In this document: positions 8,193 through 17,759 of the stretch, one piece after another
Position numbering within the stretch: the first letter of the stretch is position 1
Layout: every line of letters begins with the position of its first letter
Assembly (NCBI RefSeq): GCF_021742065.1
Contig: NZ_JAKKIE010000023.1
Span: 1-62,062 of the forward strand
Source: Rhizorhapis sp. SPR117
GTDB lineage: Bacteria > Pseudomonadota > Alphaproteobacteria > Sphingomonadales > Sphingomonadaceae
DNA: 62,062 nt
Reading direction: 5' to 3'
Program-made: the position numbers and the translations under genes
The notes under the pieces: model-generated
Told to the model about the DNA's origin: nothing
Database searches by the model: none
Seen by the model: only the letters and a program-made list of their open reading frames with translations

Positions 8193-9106
8193 TACGGTTC
8201 GGTTTGCCCCGACTGGTTCCGCAAATCTGCTTCATTCAACGGGTCTTCAACATCGCCCATGATACTGGGCTGAAAGATTTGCTGCACAATGACCGTATCC
8301 ACTCTTGCAGGGTTGGCGAGCGGAATTGCAATCGCGGTGTCGCCATCGATACGCAAGATAATCGCTACCGGAATGTTGGGCCGGTACAATCCGCCTGTTC
8401 CCGATGTGACCATGGTGTCGCCCGGTCTGAACGGGTTCTTCGCCATGCTTATGGGCCTGATTTCTACCGATCCGTCGCCTCTGCCAGTTGATATGCCCGC
8501 AACATTGTCTCGCGCGCGGCGTATCGGCACAATGTTTTCAGGATCGGTCAGAAGCAGGATATTGGCGGTATTGGGTCCGGCCTCGTAAATTCGTCCGATA
8601 AGGCCTTCGCCCGCCCGCACCGGTTGGCCCGGCATCACGCCTTGTCGGCGGCCAGCGCTCAATCGCGCAAAGCGGCGCGTGCTGCTGGCAGTTGAACTGA
8701 TCATATGCGCCGCAATCGTTTTGTCATTTTCCGATTCGGTCAGTTTCAGCAACCTTTTAAGCTGGCGGTTCTCCTGCTCAATCGCCGCGGCCTCAATGAT
8801 CCGTGTGCGATTCGCATCGACCTGGCGTCGCAATGCGGCATTTTGCGATCCCGCCCGCACATAGGCCAATATCTGTTCGTCGGCGCTGCCGATGCCGCTG
8901 ACCAGAGTTCGCAAGGTTGCGGAAACGGGACGGGTAATCTCTGCCGCACTGTTCCGGATAACTGCAAAGCCTGTGGGATCGATGACCGAGATGATGATGA
9001 GCAATAGACCAAGCAGCGCCCCCGCGACCGCTATCACATAGCTCACGAACAGTCCGTATTGCGCCTTGCGGTTATGACCGGGGCGCCGGCTGGGGGGCGG
9101 CGCCAT
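8192..9106 (-). CDS. mreC: Rod shape-determining protein MreC
   Basis: A 304-residue bitopic protein: a short cytoplasmic tail with basic residues, one membrane helix at about 24-44 (SYVIAVAGALLGLLLIIISV), a coiled coil around 80-125 and a periplasmic beta-rich domain beginning near GRRQGVMPGQPV. MreC activates PBP2 in the elongasome. The C-terminal tail after about residue 270 is long and charged. It sits 15 bp downstream of mreB, and its last base is shared with mreD. Confidence 0.95.
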   Translation of the reverse strand: MAPPPSRRPGHNRKAQYGLFVSYVIAVAGALLGLLLIIISVIDPTGFAVIRNSAAEITRPVSATLRTLVSGIGSADEQILAYVRAGSQNAALRRQVDANRTRIIEAAAIEQENRQLKRLLKLTESENDKTIAAHMISSTASSTRRFARLSAGRRQGVMPGQPVRAGEGLIGRIYEAGPNTANILLLTDPENIVPIRRARDNVAGISTGRGDGSVEIRPISMAKNPFRPGDTMVTSGTGGLYRPNIPVAIILRIDGDTAIAIPLANPARVDTVIVQQIFQPSIMGDVEDPLNEADLRNQSGQTEP

Positions 9107-9121
9107 GTGCGCTTTCCCCCG

Positions 9122-10313
<1,192 letters not shown>

Positions 10314-12080
10314 ATGTCAATACGTCGCCTGCCCGAACATCTGGTCAATCGCATTGCCGCTGGCGAAGTGGTTGAAAGGCCTGCCAGTGCGCTGAAAGAA
10401 TTGGTTGAAAACGCCATTGATGCCGGTGCGGCGCGAATCCATGTGCGTCTCGTTTCGGGCGGACTCGATATGATCGAGGTCAGCGACGATGGTTGCGGCA
10501 TGTCGTCGTCCGATATGGTCCTTGCGCTGGAACGGCACGCCACCTCGAAATTGCCCGATGACGCTATCGAAAATGTCGTGACGCTGGGCTTTCGCGGGGA
10601 AGCCTTGCCCTCCATCGGCAGTGTGGCACGCCTCAGCCTCGAAAGCCGGCAGGCAGGTGCCGACGGCTGGACCCGGATCGTCGATAATGGCCTGTTGGTC
10701 GAGGAGGGGCCTGCCGCCATTCCGCCCGGCACGCGCATCCGCGTCGAACAGCTTTTCGGAAAAGTACCCGCACGCCGGAAATTCCTGCGTAGCGCCCGGG
10801 CGGAATATGCCGCCTGCGCCGACATCGTCCGTCGCCTTGCGATGGCACGGCCTGACATCGGCTTTACATTGGAACATGATGGACGTCGCAATATCGCGGT
10901 TCAGCCGGGTGAAAGCCGAGAGGCGCGGGTTGCGGCCCTGACCGACCGTGAATTGGCCGACAACCACGTCATCGTGACGTTAGAGCGTGAAGGCGTACAG
11001 GTCAGCGGGGTTGCGGGCCTGCCAACCTATCATCGCGGTGTTGCCGACCATCAGTTTCTGTTCGTCAACGGGCGTCCGGTGAAGGATCGCTTGCTCGTGG
11101 GGGCGGTGCGTGGAGCCTATGCGGATCTGCTGGCGCGCGACCGGCATCCGGTAGTGGCGCTGTTCATCGAACTGCCGCCCGGTGAAGTCGATGTCAACGT
11201 CCACCCGGCCAAGACCGAAGTGCGGTTCCGCGAACCCGGCATGATCCGCGGCATGATCGTCAGCGGCCTGAAGCGCGCGCTGGATGAGGCGGGATTCCGG
11301 TCCGTCCAGCGCCCTTCCACTGGCGCGCTGGGCAATTGGCAGCAGGAACCGATGGCATCGCCAACCCCCATCGGAGCCATGCCGATTTTTACCGAACAGC
11401 CTTATTATCAAGGTGTTGCGGATCATCGTTCAACTTTTACCACACCGCCGCCGCAGGCCCGCGCCGAACCCGCCTATGCACCGCCGCCGGAAAGTCAGAA
11501 CTTCCCCCTTGGCGTTGCGCGCGGGCAGGTCGCAAAAACCTATATCGTTGCAGAGGCCGAAGACGGGCTGGTGATCGTTGACCAGCACGCAGCTCATGAA
11601 CGGCTTGTCCTTGAACGCATGCGCCGGGCCATGGATGGCAGTGGTGTTGCATCACAGGCGCTGCTCCTTCCTGAGGTTGTGGAACTGGATGAAGCAGCCT
11701 GTGACCGGCTGGAAGCGCGTATTGGTGAACTGACTGAATTCGGGCTGGATCTGGAACGTTTCGGTCCCGCTGCCATGCTGGTCCGCGCCACGCCTGCGAT
11801 GCTGGGCAGTGGGGACGTCAAGGGCCTGATCGCCGACCTTGCCGACGAACTGACCGCCTATGATGAGGCGCTATCGCTAAAAGAACGGCTCGATCACGTC
11901 GCTGCCACCATGGCATGCCACGGGTCGGTCAGGGCAGGGCGGGTGCTGTCAGTTGCCGAAATGAACGCGCTTCTGCGCGAAATGGAAGTCACCCCGCATT
12001 CAGGGCAGTGCAATCATGGTCGCCCGACCTGGGTGAAATTGGGTCATGGAGACATAGAGAAATTGTTCGGACGGAAGTAA
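10314..12080 (+). CDS. mutL: DNA mismatch repair protein MutL
   Basis: A 588-residue GHKL ATPase coordinating MutS recognition with downstream excision. The N-terminal ATPase is complete: NRIAAGEVVERP, KELVENAIDAGA (E and N of the N-box), DDGCGM and TLGFRGEALPSIGSVA. A proline-rich linker spans about 345-410. The C-terminal dimerisation domain contains DQHAAHER and ACHGSVRAG, together with a CNHGRPT tail motif typical of MutL. I set the start at 10314 (MSIRRLPEHLVNRI), the conserved beginning; an upstream start at 10254 would add 20 unconserved residues. It is convergent with glpK with a 5-bp gap. Confidence 0.97.
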   Translation: MSIRRLPEHLVNRIAAGEVVERPASALKELVENAIDAGAARIHVRLVSGGLDMIEVSDDGCGMSSSDMVLALERHATSKLPDDAIENVVTLGFRGEALPSIGSVARLSLESRQAGADGWTRIVDNGLLVEEGPAAIPPGTRIRVEQLFGKVPARRKFLRSARAEYAACADIVRRLAMARPDIGFTLEHDGRRNIAVQPGESREARVAALTDRELADNHVIVTLEREGVQVSGVAGLPTYHRGVADHQFLFVNGRPVKDRLLVGAVRGAYADLLARDRHPVVALFIELPPGEVDVNVHPAKTEVRFREPGMIRGMIVSGLKRALDEAGFRSVQRPSTGALGNWQQEPMASPTPIGAMPIFTEQPYYQGVADHRSTFTTPPPQARAEPAYAPPPESQNFPLGVARGQVAKTYIVAEAEDGLVIVDQHAAHERLVLERMRRAMDGSGVASQALLLPEVVELDEAACDRLEARIGELTEFGLDLERFGPAAMLVRATPAMLGSGDVKGLIADLADELTAYDEALSLKERLDHVAATMACHGSVRAGRVLSVAEMNALLREMEVTPHSGQCNHGRPTWVKLGHGDIEKLFGRK

Positions 12081-12085
12081 GCCTT

Positions 12086-13567
12086 TCATTCCCTTCCCAT
12101 CAACACGCCTGCCAATGCGGCCCGCCAGCCCGCCAACCTGTTGCTCCTGTCACTGGTACTTATTACCGGGGCAAATGTGCGGCATTGCCCAATCATTCCT
12201 GCCGCCGCCTCCCGTAAGGACGGGTACATCCCGCATCCCACCGCCGCCAGTATCGCCGCACCTTTTGCGGTAGTTTCCACGAAATCAGGACGGATGACGG
12301 GCACTTGCAAGATATCGGCCAAATCCTGCGCCATCCAGTCGTTGACGCTCATTCCGCCGTCGATACGCAATTCGCTCCACGGCGCACCATCGGCGGCAAA
12401 GGCGGCTTGCAGATCGTGCGTCTGATAGGCCATGGCTTCCAGTGCGGCACGCACGATATGCGCTTTGGCCGATCCGAGGCCAAGCCCGGAAATCTGCCCG
12501 CGCGCATGCGGGTTCCAATGGGGCGCGCCAAGACCGCTATGGGCCGGGACCAGATAGACGCCTCCATTATCCTCGACCTCTCGCGCCAACGCCTCACTTT
12601 CCGCAGCGCTTGCAATCAAGCCCAGTGTGTCGCGCAACCATTTGATCAGGCTGCCGGCGACGAAGATCGATCCTTCCAGCGCATAATGCCGCACGCCGTC
12701 CTGTTGCCAGCCAATCGTCGACAGCAACCGATGTGCGCTGTGCCGCCGCTGCGTTCCAGTCACCGACAGGATGAAGGCGCCTGTGCCATATGTTGCCTTG
12801 CATTGTCCCGGCTCAAGGCATCCTTGCCCGATGGTGGCCGCCTGCTGGTCCCCGGCAAGCCCGCAAATGGGCAGCGCCAGTCCGAACAGCGCCGGATCAC
12901 ATGTGGCAAGATGACCGATATTGTCCACGACCCGTGGCAATGTTGACGGCTTGACGTCAAACAGGGCCAGTAGTTCATCATCCCAACAGCCCTGCTCTAT
13001 GTCCATCAGGCTGGTTCGCGACGCATTGCTGGCATCGCTGATATGCAGCCCGCCGGTCAGCCGGAATATCAGATAGCTTTCGACTGTCCCCACGGCCAAC
13101 GCATCCCCGGCAGCCCGCAGATCGGGCCAGTTTTCCAGCGCCCAGGCGATCTTGGATGCCGAAAAATAGGGATCGAGCAACAGCCCCGTCTTTTTGGTCA
13201 CCATGGCCTCATGCCCGGCTGCCTTCATCCGGGCGCATATGTCGGCTGTGCGCCGGTCCTGCCAAACGATGGCGGGGGCCAGCGGCTCTCCTGTCCGCCG
13301 ATCCCAGAAAACCACTGTTTCACGCTGGTTGGTGATGCCGATGGCGGACAGCAGGCTGGTGTCTTCAACCTGTCCGACAACAGTCTGGATACAGGCAAGC
13401 GTCCGATCCCAGATCTGGGCCGCGTCATGTTCTACCCAGCCGGGTTGGGGGTAATGCTGGTCGATTTCCTCCTGCGCCATGGCCAGGCAGTGCCCGGCCC
13501 GCGTGAATATCAACGCGCGGGTCGATGTCGTGCCCGCGTCAATGACCAGAATCAGCCGGTTTTCCAT
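12086..13567 (-). CDS. glpK: Glycerol kinase (FGGY family)
   Basis: A 493-residue kinase of normal GlpK length that phosphorylates glycerol to glycerol-3-phosphate. The N-terminus MENRLILVIDAGTTSTRALI holds the ATPase phosphate-1 loop. GWVEHDAAQIWDR, the Q-R-E substrate motif in ITNQRETVVFWDRRTG and the second nucleotide motif ELRIDGGMSVND follow. ATG at 13567 has an AAGGAG ribosome site 9 bases upstream, better than the longer frame from 13678. No glpF or glpD lies beside it, so it appears to be a stand-alone gene divergent from the AI-2E transporter. Another FGGY sugar kinase is possible, but the motifs favour glycerol. Confidence 0.93.
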   Translation of the reverse strand: MENRLILVIDAGTTSTRALIFTRAGHCLAMAQEEIDQHYPQPGWVEHDAAQIWDRTLACIQTVVGQVEDTSLLSAIGITNQRETVVFWDRRTGEPLAPAIVWQDRRTADICARMKAAGHEAMVTKKTGLLLDPYFSASKIAWALENWPDLRAAGDALAVGTVESYLIFRLTGGLHISDASNASRTSLMDIEQGCWDDELLALFDVKPSTLPRVVDNIGHLATCDPALFGLALPICGLAGDQQAATIGQGCLEPGQCKATYGTGAFILSVTGTQRRHSAHRLLSTIGWQQDGVRHYALEGSIFVAGSLIKWLRDTLGLIASAAESEALAREVEDNGGVYLVPAHSGLGAPHWNPHARGQISGLGLGSAKAHIVRAALEAMAYQTHDLQAAFAADGAPWSELRIDGGMSVNDWMAQDLADILQVPVIRPDFVETTAKGAAILAAVGCGMYPSLREAAAGMIGQCRTFAPVISTSDRSNRLAGWRAALAGVLMGRE

Positions 13568-13718
13568 TGGTGTCCGCTCTCCTTCTCCCGCTGTCGAACA
13601 TAGGCCCAAAAAGACTGTCATCAAAAGCCCTCTCAGGCGATTTACGCCGGACGAGAGAACGACTATCTGCATTGCCATGCGTGCCTGCGTCTTGCGGGCC
13701 GCCAGCAGGCGGTGTGGA

Positions 13719-14873
13719 ATGAGAACACGGGATCAGGCCGAAATGGAACGCCGCAGGGATCGGCTATTGGCCGCGCTTGCACTTATCGGGGGCGTCGGGC
13801 TTGTTCTGGCATTGCCTTTCGCGCTTAAGGCGGGATCGGCGTTCTTCCTGCCGTTGACGGCCGCGCTGGTGATAGCGATTGCCCTCGTGCCCTTTCTGGA
13901 ATGGATGGAGCGGCGCGGGGTGCCATCGAAGCTGGCTGCGCTTATCGCGGTGATTTCCTTTCTCATGGTTGCCAATGTCGCGCTGGTGCTCATCATCGTG
14001 CCTGCGACCGATTGGTTCAGCGCCTTGCCTGACCGGATCGAACAGATTCAATCCAATCTGGCTCCGATCATAGATTTTTATTCGCAACTTCAACGCTTTG
14101 TTGATCAAACCGTGCAAATGTTGGCAAGTGGAACGATTGCCGCCGCGCAAACGGCGGCTGTCGAAGCGCCGCGTTCCCTCCTCGAACTGGCGGCAACATC
14201 GGCGCCATCCGTCATTGTCCAGATGTTGTTTGCAATATTGGTGATCTATTTCTTTCTCGCAGGCTGGACGAACCTGCGTAATCAGACAATCAGCAGCCGG
14301 GGCAGCTTCGATGGGGCGTTGACCGTTGCCCGCGTGATCCAGAATGTTGTGGATGCGACGTCAGCCTATGTCACCACCATCGCCGTTATCAATCTAAGCC
14401 TGGGGCTTGCCGTGGCGCTGGCGCTGTATCTGATCGACATGCCATCGCCGCTGATGTGGGGCGGTATTGTCGCGCTGTTCAACTTCATTCCCTATTTCGG
14501 CCCCATATTGGCAGCGGTGTTGATGGGCCTTGGCGGGTTGATGGTATTCGACGATGTCTGGCTGGCATTGCTGCCTGCGCTCATTCAGGTCAGCTTTCAT
14601 GTGGTGGAGGCCAATGCCATCACGCCGCTGGTGCTGGGGCGGCGGTTGACCATGAATCCGTTGCTGATCCTCGTGTCGCTCAGCTTCTGGGGCTGGGTAT
14701 GGGGAACGCCCGGTGCATTGCTGGCTGTGCCGCTGCTCATCATCTTGCAAACCGTGATTGCGGCGGCGGGCAAGCCTGACATCGCTGGATTCCTGTTCGA
14801 ACACGGCACATTGATGCCTCGCCCGCGGGAGGAATTTTCAGATAATTCGGTCAAGAGCAGTCAGGATGGTTGA
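13719..14873 (+). CDS. AI-2E family transporter (PerM-like membrane protein)
   Basis: A 384-residue inner-membrane protein with two N-terminal helices, a soluble segment around 75-150 and five or more helices after it. It ends with the family motif PLVLGRRLTMNPLLILVSLS and FWGWVWGTPGALLAVPLL. AI-2E/PerM proteins include AI-2 exporters and Na+/H+ antiporters, so the substrate is not predictable. I chose ATG at 13719 (MRTRDQAEMERRRDR), just before the first helix; longer frames run into the glpK start region. Divergent from glpK. Confidence 0.9.
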   Translation: MRTRDQAEMERRRDRLLAALALIGGVGLVLALPFALKAGSAFFLPLTAALVIAIALVPFLEWMERRGVPSKLAALIAVISFLMVANVALVLIIVPATDWFSALPDRIEQIQSNLAPIIDFYSQLQRFVDQTVQMLASGTIAAAQTAAVEAPRSLLELAATSAPSVIVQMLFAILVIYFFLAGWTNLRNQTISSRGSFDGALTVARVIQNVVDATSAYVTTIAVINLSLGLAVALALYLIDMPSPLMWGGIVALFNFIPYFGPILAAVLMGLGGLMVFDDVWLALLPALIQVSFHVVEANAITPLVLGRRLTMNPLLILVSLSFWGWVWGTPGALLAVPLLIILQTVIAAAGKPDIAGFLFEHGTLMPRPREEFSDNSVKSSQDG

Positions 14874-14917
14874 CAGGGGTGACAGCCTCTTCTAACTGCG
14901 CCTCCTCACCGCAGAAC

Positions 14918-14982
<65 letters not shown>

Positions 14983-14994
<12 letters not shown>

Positions 14995-15192
14995 TTTCCC
15001 TGTTTCCATCCAGGCGAGAAGTGGCTTTAGCGGCAAGATCCAGACGATCCCCGCCACCGCGTAAACGACCATCTGCACGATGCCGGGCAGCATGGAAATA
15101 TAGTGCACCATGCTGGCCACGATCACCGCCCACACGGCGATGATCCCCAATATCAGGAACATACCCGCGGGTTTACGCCAGCTTGGGTTCAT
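14983..15192 (-). CDS. DUF2842 family small membrane protein
   Basis: A 69-residue protein with two hydrophobic segments (about 10-30 and 37-57) and a conserved C-terminal LPLKPLLAWMETGKW motif. Small two-helix proteins of this family are found throughout Alphaproteobacteria with no known function. Start ATG at 15192 overlaps the stop of the cyclo-ligase gene by 4 bases, showing coupling. Its stop lies inside the opposite-strand tRNA-Asp. Confidence 0.88.
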
Positions 15193-15767
15193 TGGTCCGT
15201 TTGTCCTTCCATATATTCCCGTTCGGTGACAATGGCGTGCAGCGGCACGTCCCACGGGTCAAGCACAAGATCGTCCCGCTCCTGCGCCGACCATGCGATG
15301 CCGATGCGCAGCGCATGGGAAAAGCGGACGAACACCCGGTCATAATGGCCGCCGCCCTGACCCAACCGATTGAGAGCGCGGTCGAACGCCACCAACGGCG
15401 CAAAGATCGCATCGGGAATGACAGCCGGCCCGGTGGGCGGCGGTTCGCTGACCCCCATCTGGCCAAGCACCAGCTCTTCGCCGGGCGTCCATTGCCGGAA
15501 CAGCATATCCTTCATATTGTCTTCTATGCATGGCAGGCACAGCGATTTCCCGGCATCCGCCAGTGGCGCGGCAAAATTATCGGCAGGCGCCTCGCTGCCC
15601 ACCGGCATATAAAGCGCAACGCAGGAAGCAGGCGCGATCAGCCGCATCAACGGCGCGGGCGGCGCGTGAAAGGCAAGCCGCAGCGCAACGGGCGGCAGCG
15701 ATTCGACAAAGCACGACCGGCGGCGGCGGGCGTCCTGACGGATTTGCTGTTTCGAAGGCGTTTCCAT
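15189..15767 (-). CDS. 5-formyltetrahydrofolate cyclo-ligase
   Basis: A 192-residue enzyme converting 5-formyl-THF to 5,10-methenyl-THF with ATP. The N-terminal basic helix KQQIRQDARRRR contains the ATP-phosphate contacts, and the C-terminal signature RLGQGGGHYDRVF plus IGIAWSAQ are intact. ATG at 15767 begins the conserved part; an upstream start at 15860 reads into repeat DNA. In many proteobacteria this gene follows zapA and the 6S RNA gene. The same set is present here, with a CDF transporter and a repeat inserted between. Confidence 0.94.
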   Translation of the reverse strand: METPSKQQIRQDARRRRSCFVESLPPVALRLAFHAPPAPLMRLIAPASCVALYMPVGSEAPADNFAAPLADAGKSLCLPCIEDNMKDMLFRQWTPGEELVLGQMGVSEPPPTGPAVIPDAIFAPLVAFDRALNRLGQGGGHYDRVFVRFSHALRIGIAWSAQERDDLVLDPWDVPLHAIVTEREYMEGQTDQ

Positions 15768-15862
15768 GAGGGATGAGTATCGCGCTCGTGGCGCTATTCG
15801 CAATGGGGTAGGTGGAATGGCTCCATTGAACCATTGATTATCCGTCATCCCACCAATCATCC

Positions 15863-15955
15863 GTCATCCCAGCGAAGGCTGGGATCCATGTCTCTATTCT
15901 CTGGAAATCATCGCTTGTGGATAAAGAGATGGATCCCAGCCTTCGCTGGGATGAC
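15863..15955. repeat. Paired-arm inverted repeat, family A (GTCATCCCAGCGAAGG)
   Basis: Two arms of about 30 bp face each other: GTCATCCCAGCGAAGGCTGG at 15863 and its complement ending at 15955. Each arm is itself a small palindrome, and a 29-bp loop separates them. It lies upstream of the cyclo-ligase gene. It is one of thirteen similar elements in the window. There is no T tract, so it is not a standard terminator. Confidence 0.9.
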
Positions 15956-16089
15956 GATTGTTAAGGAAATGCCTGTTTCCGCGCAACATTTCTGCCATTG
16001 CCGTACCGCAACTAACCTTCTGATTCCGGACCGTCAGTTTATCGAGGCTTGGCTGATCGGGGAACAGCAGAAAAGCTAGGAAAGCAGAC

Positions 16090-16719
16090 CTAAGCGCGTT
16101 CCGGCCTAAGCTGCGGCAGCGCATCCCCAAGGACACGGATGGCGGAACGCAACACCACGGCCGCCATCGCAACACCAACAATAATGTCAGGCCACGGAGA
16201 CGACAGCACCGCGACGGCTACGGCGGCGACCAGCACGCCGCAGTTCGCGATCACGTCGTTGCGCGAGCACTCGAACGTACTCGCCATGTTCACGTCCTGT
16301 TTTCTGAAGCGCCACAGCAACGACAGGCAAATAAGATTGGCGACGAGGGCTGCTCCACCAAACAGGAGCATGAGGGTCGAAGAGGGAGGGACACCGCTAC
16401 TCAACTTCACGGCAACATTTACAACTATGCCCAACCCAAGGAGCAGGATGAACATTCCTTTGAAGGCCGCCGCGCCCGCCTTCCAGCGGTTACTGCGAGA
16501 GATCGCGTAGAGGCTCACCCCGTAAACGAGTGCGTCACCGAGCATGTCGGTCGCGTCCGCCATCAAGGCCGTGGAGCCCGCAACGATGCCTGCCCCGAAC
16601 TCCACGACGAACATCACGGCGTTGATGAGCAGAACGATCACGAGCACGCGCCGCTGATCCACTTGCTTGGCAAGCAGCTCAAGTTCCTTACCTTTCGCGG
16701 AGCAACACTGGTCGGCCAT
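16090..16719 (-). CDS. Cation diffusion facilitator (CDF) family metal transporter
   Basis: A 209-residue integral membrane protein with six predicted helices and no long cytoplasmic tail, shorter than typical CDF exporters of about 300 residues. TM2 carries the metal-site Asp pair in LMADATDMLGDALVYG, and TM5 has ECSRNDVIANCG in place of the usual HD pair. A Cys pair near the N-terminus (MADQCCSAKG) could bind metal. Likely exports divalent metal such as Zn, Co or Cd by proton exchange. I preferred ATG at 16719 over 16812. It interrupts the usual zapA-6S-cyclo-ligase order and may be an acquired metal-resistance gene. Confidence 0.85.
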   Translation of the reverse strand: MADQCCSAKGKELELLAKQVDQRRVLVIVLLINAVMFVVEFGAGIVAGSTALMADATDMLGDALVYGVSLYAISRSNRWKAGAAAFKGMFILLLGLGIVVNVAVKLSSGVPPSSTLMLLFGGAALVANLICLSLLWRFRKQDVNMASTFECSRNDVIANCGVLVAAVAVAVLSSPWPDIIVGVAMAAVVLRSAIRVLGDALPQLRPERA

Positions 16720-16907
16720 GCAGGCAATATGGCAGTGATGCCGAATGTCCGCAATTGCTGGTGCGAGCCATCTGTCGATTTCGATGAATGTAGGGCTGCT
16801 TCGCCTCGTCACGCCCTAAGACCCGCCTATCCGGAAATGGCAACATGAAAGTCATTCACATTGCTTTGATCGAATAGCTGCAATGACTCACTCCCGCCAA
16901 CCCCCAG

Positions 16908-17080
16908 CAGGGGTGGCGGGACCGCATTGGCCGTTTGCTGGAATATCCTCTGACGCCTTCACGTCAGGTGGGCGCCGTGTGATCCGGACCAGGGTCCGGG
17001 CAGGGACAGCTCCCTAGGATGTTATATCGCCTCAGGGATGTTCGCTAAAGCTCGTACCAGGCAGTGCCCGCCATCCCCAA
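16908..17080 (-). ncRNA. ssrS: 6S RNA
   Basis: On the minus strand, a closing stem pairs GGGGATGGCGGG at the 5' end (about 17078-17067) with CCCGCCACCCC at the 3' end (16920-16910). Inside it the block CCCTGAGGCGATATAACAT closely resembles the E. coli 6S segment CCCCTGAGCCGATATTTCAT. GC-rich hairpins (AGGGAGCTGTCCCT, CCGGACCCTGGTCCGG) and GTGAAGGCGTCAGAGGATA follow. The length is about 173 bases. 6S RNA binds the housekeeping RNA polymerase holoenzyme in stationary phase. The position directly after zapA is the classical location. Ends are estimated from the stem. Confidence 0.82.
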
Positions 17081-17081
17081 T

Positions 17082-17417
17082 CTAGGCGTTCTCCGGCATT
17101 GCGGCAAGCCTTGACGCAAGAGATTCCACCCGGTTGGCAAGACTTTCGAGCGCATCGGCCAGACGCGGGTCTGTCGCCGGCGCGGAAACTGGTCGTTCGC
17201 TCGTTTCCTCCGCCGCTTTTATGTCGTTGAGTTCGTCTGCCAGAAACAATGCGGCGAACAGCAATTGCCGCACTTCATTGATGCCCGGAATCGAGTGGCG
17301 AGCGTCCTGCACCTTGGCATCGATCATCTCGGCCAGTTGTTCCAGCCGCGGTTCGTCGCCGTCGCGGCAGGTAATATCATATTGCCGTCCGCCGACGTTC
17401 AGGGAAATATCAGCCAT
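17082..17417 (-). CDS. zapA: Cell division protein ZapA
   Basis: A 111-residue cytoplasmic protein that bundles FtsZ filaments. The N-terminal ZapA head has the family pattern (VGGRQYDITCRDGDEPRLEQ, then INEVRQLLFAALFLADEL), followed by a coiled-coil tail with LADALESLANRVESLASRLA heptads. The start overlaps the preceding small coiled-coil gene by 8 bp, and 6S RNA follows immediately. Confidence 0.93.
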   Translation of the reverse strand: MADISLNVGGRQYDITCRDGDEPRLEQLAEMIDAKVQDARHSIPGINEVRQLLFAALFLADELNDIKAAEETSERPVSAPATDPRLADALESLANRVESLASRLAAMPENA

Positions 17418-17607
17418 GATTGCCCTCCTGAATGCGTCCGATCAGCTGATTGAGATCGGCCAGGGCGGCGCTGGTTTCGTTTCGCAATTGCGTATGTTTT
17501 TCTTCCATGGCTCTAAGTGCGCCATCAGAAGGGGGTTGAAGCGACTCAATGCGGCTAAGCGCGCGCTCTATACGGCCAATGGCGATGATTATTCGGTCGT
17601 CTGACAT
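17410..17607 (-). CDS. Small coiled-coil protein upstream of ZapA (ZauP-like)
   Basis: A 65-residue, almost entirely helical protein with heptad spacing of Ile and Leu (IGRIERALSRIESL; TSAALADLNQLIGRI). It overlaps zapA by 8 bp, so the two are coupled. In Caulobacter a coiled-coil protein encoded just upstream of zapA (ZauP) links ZapA to ZapB-type organisation of the Z-ring. This protein could be the sphingomonad counterpart, on the basis of position and fold only. Confidence 0.75.
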   Translation of the reverse strand: MSDDRIIIAIGRIERALSRIESLQPPSDGALRAMEEKHTQLRNETSAALADLNQLIGRIQEGNHG

Positions 17608-17759
17608 AGCCTCTGAATAGCATGGCTTGCGGGTCTTGCAAAAACCCTATTGCGCGGCGCGGTTGACGCCTTGTGTTCCAGCGGACAAATGGAGGCGATT
17701 TTTAGCGACTCGGCTCTGCCCGTTTCTTGCCGTTCACAGATCAGGAAGTCAGACACCAC

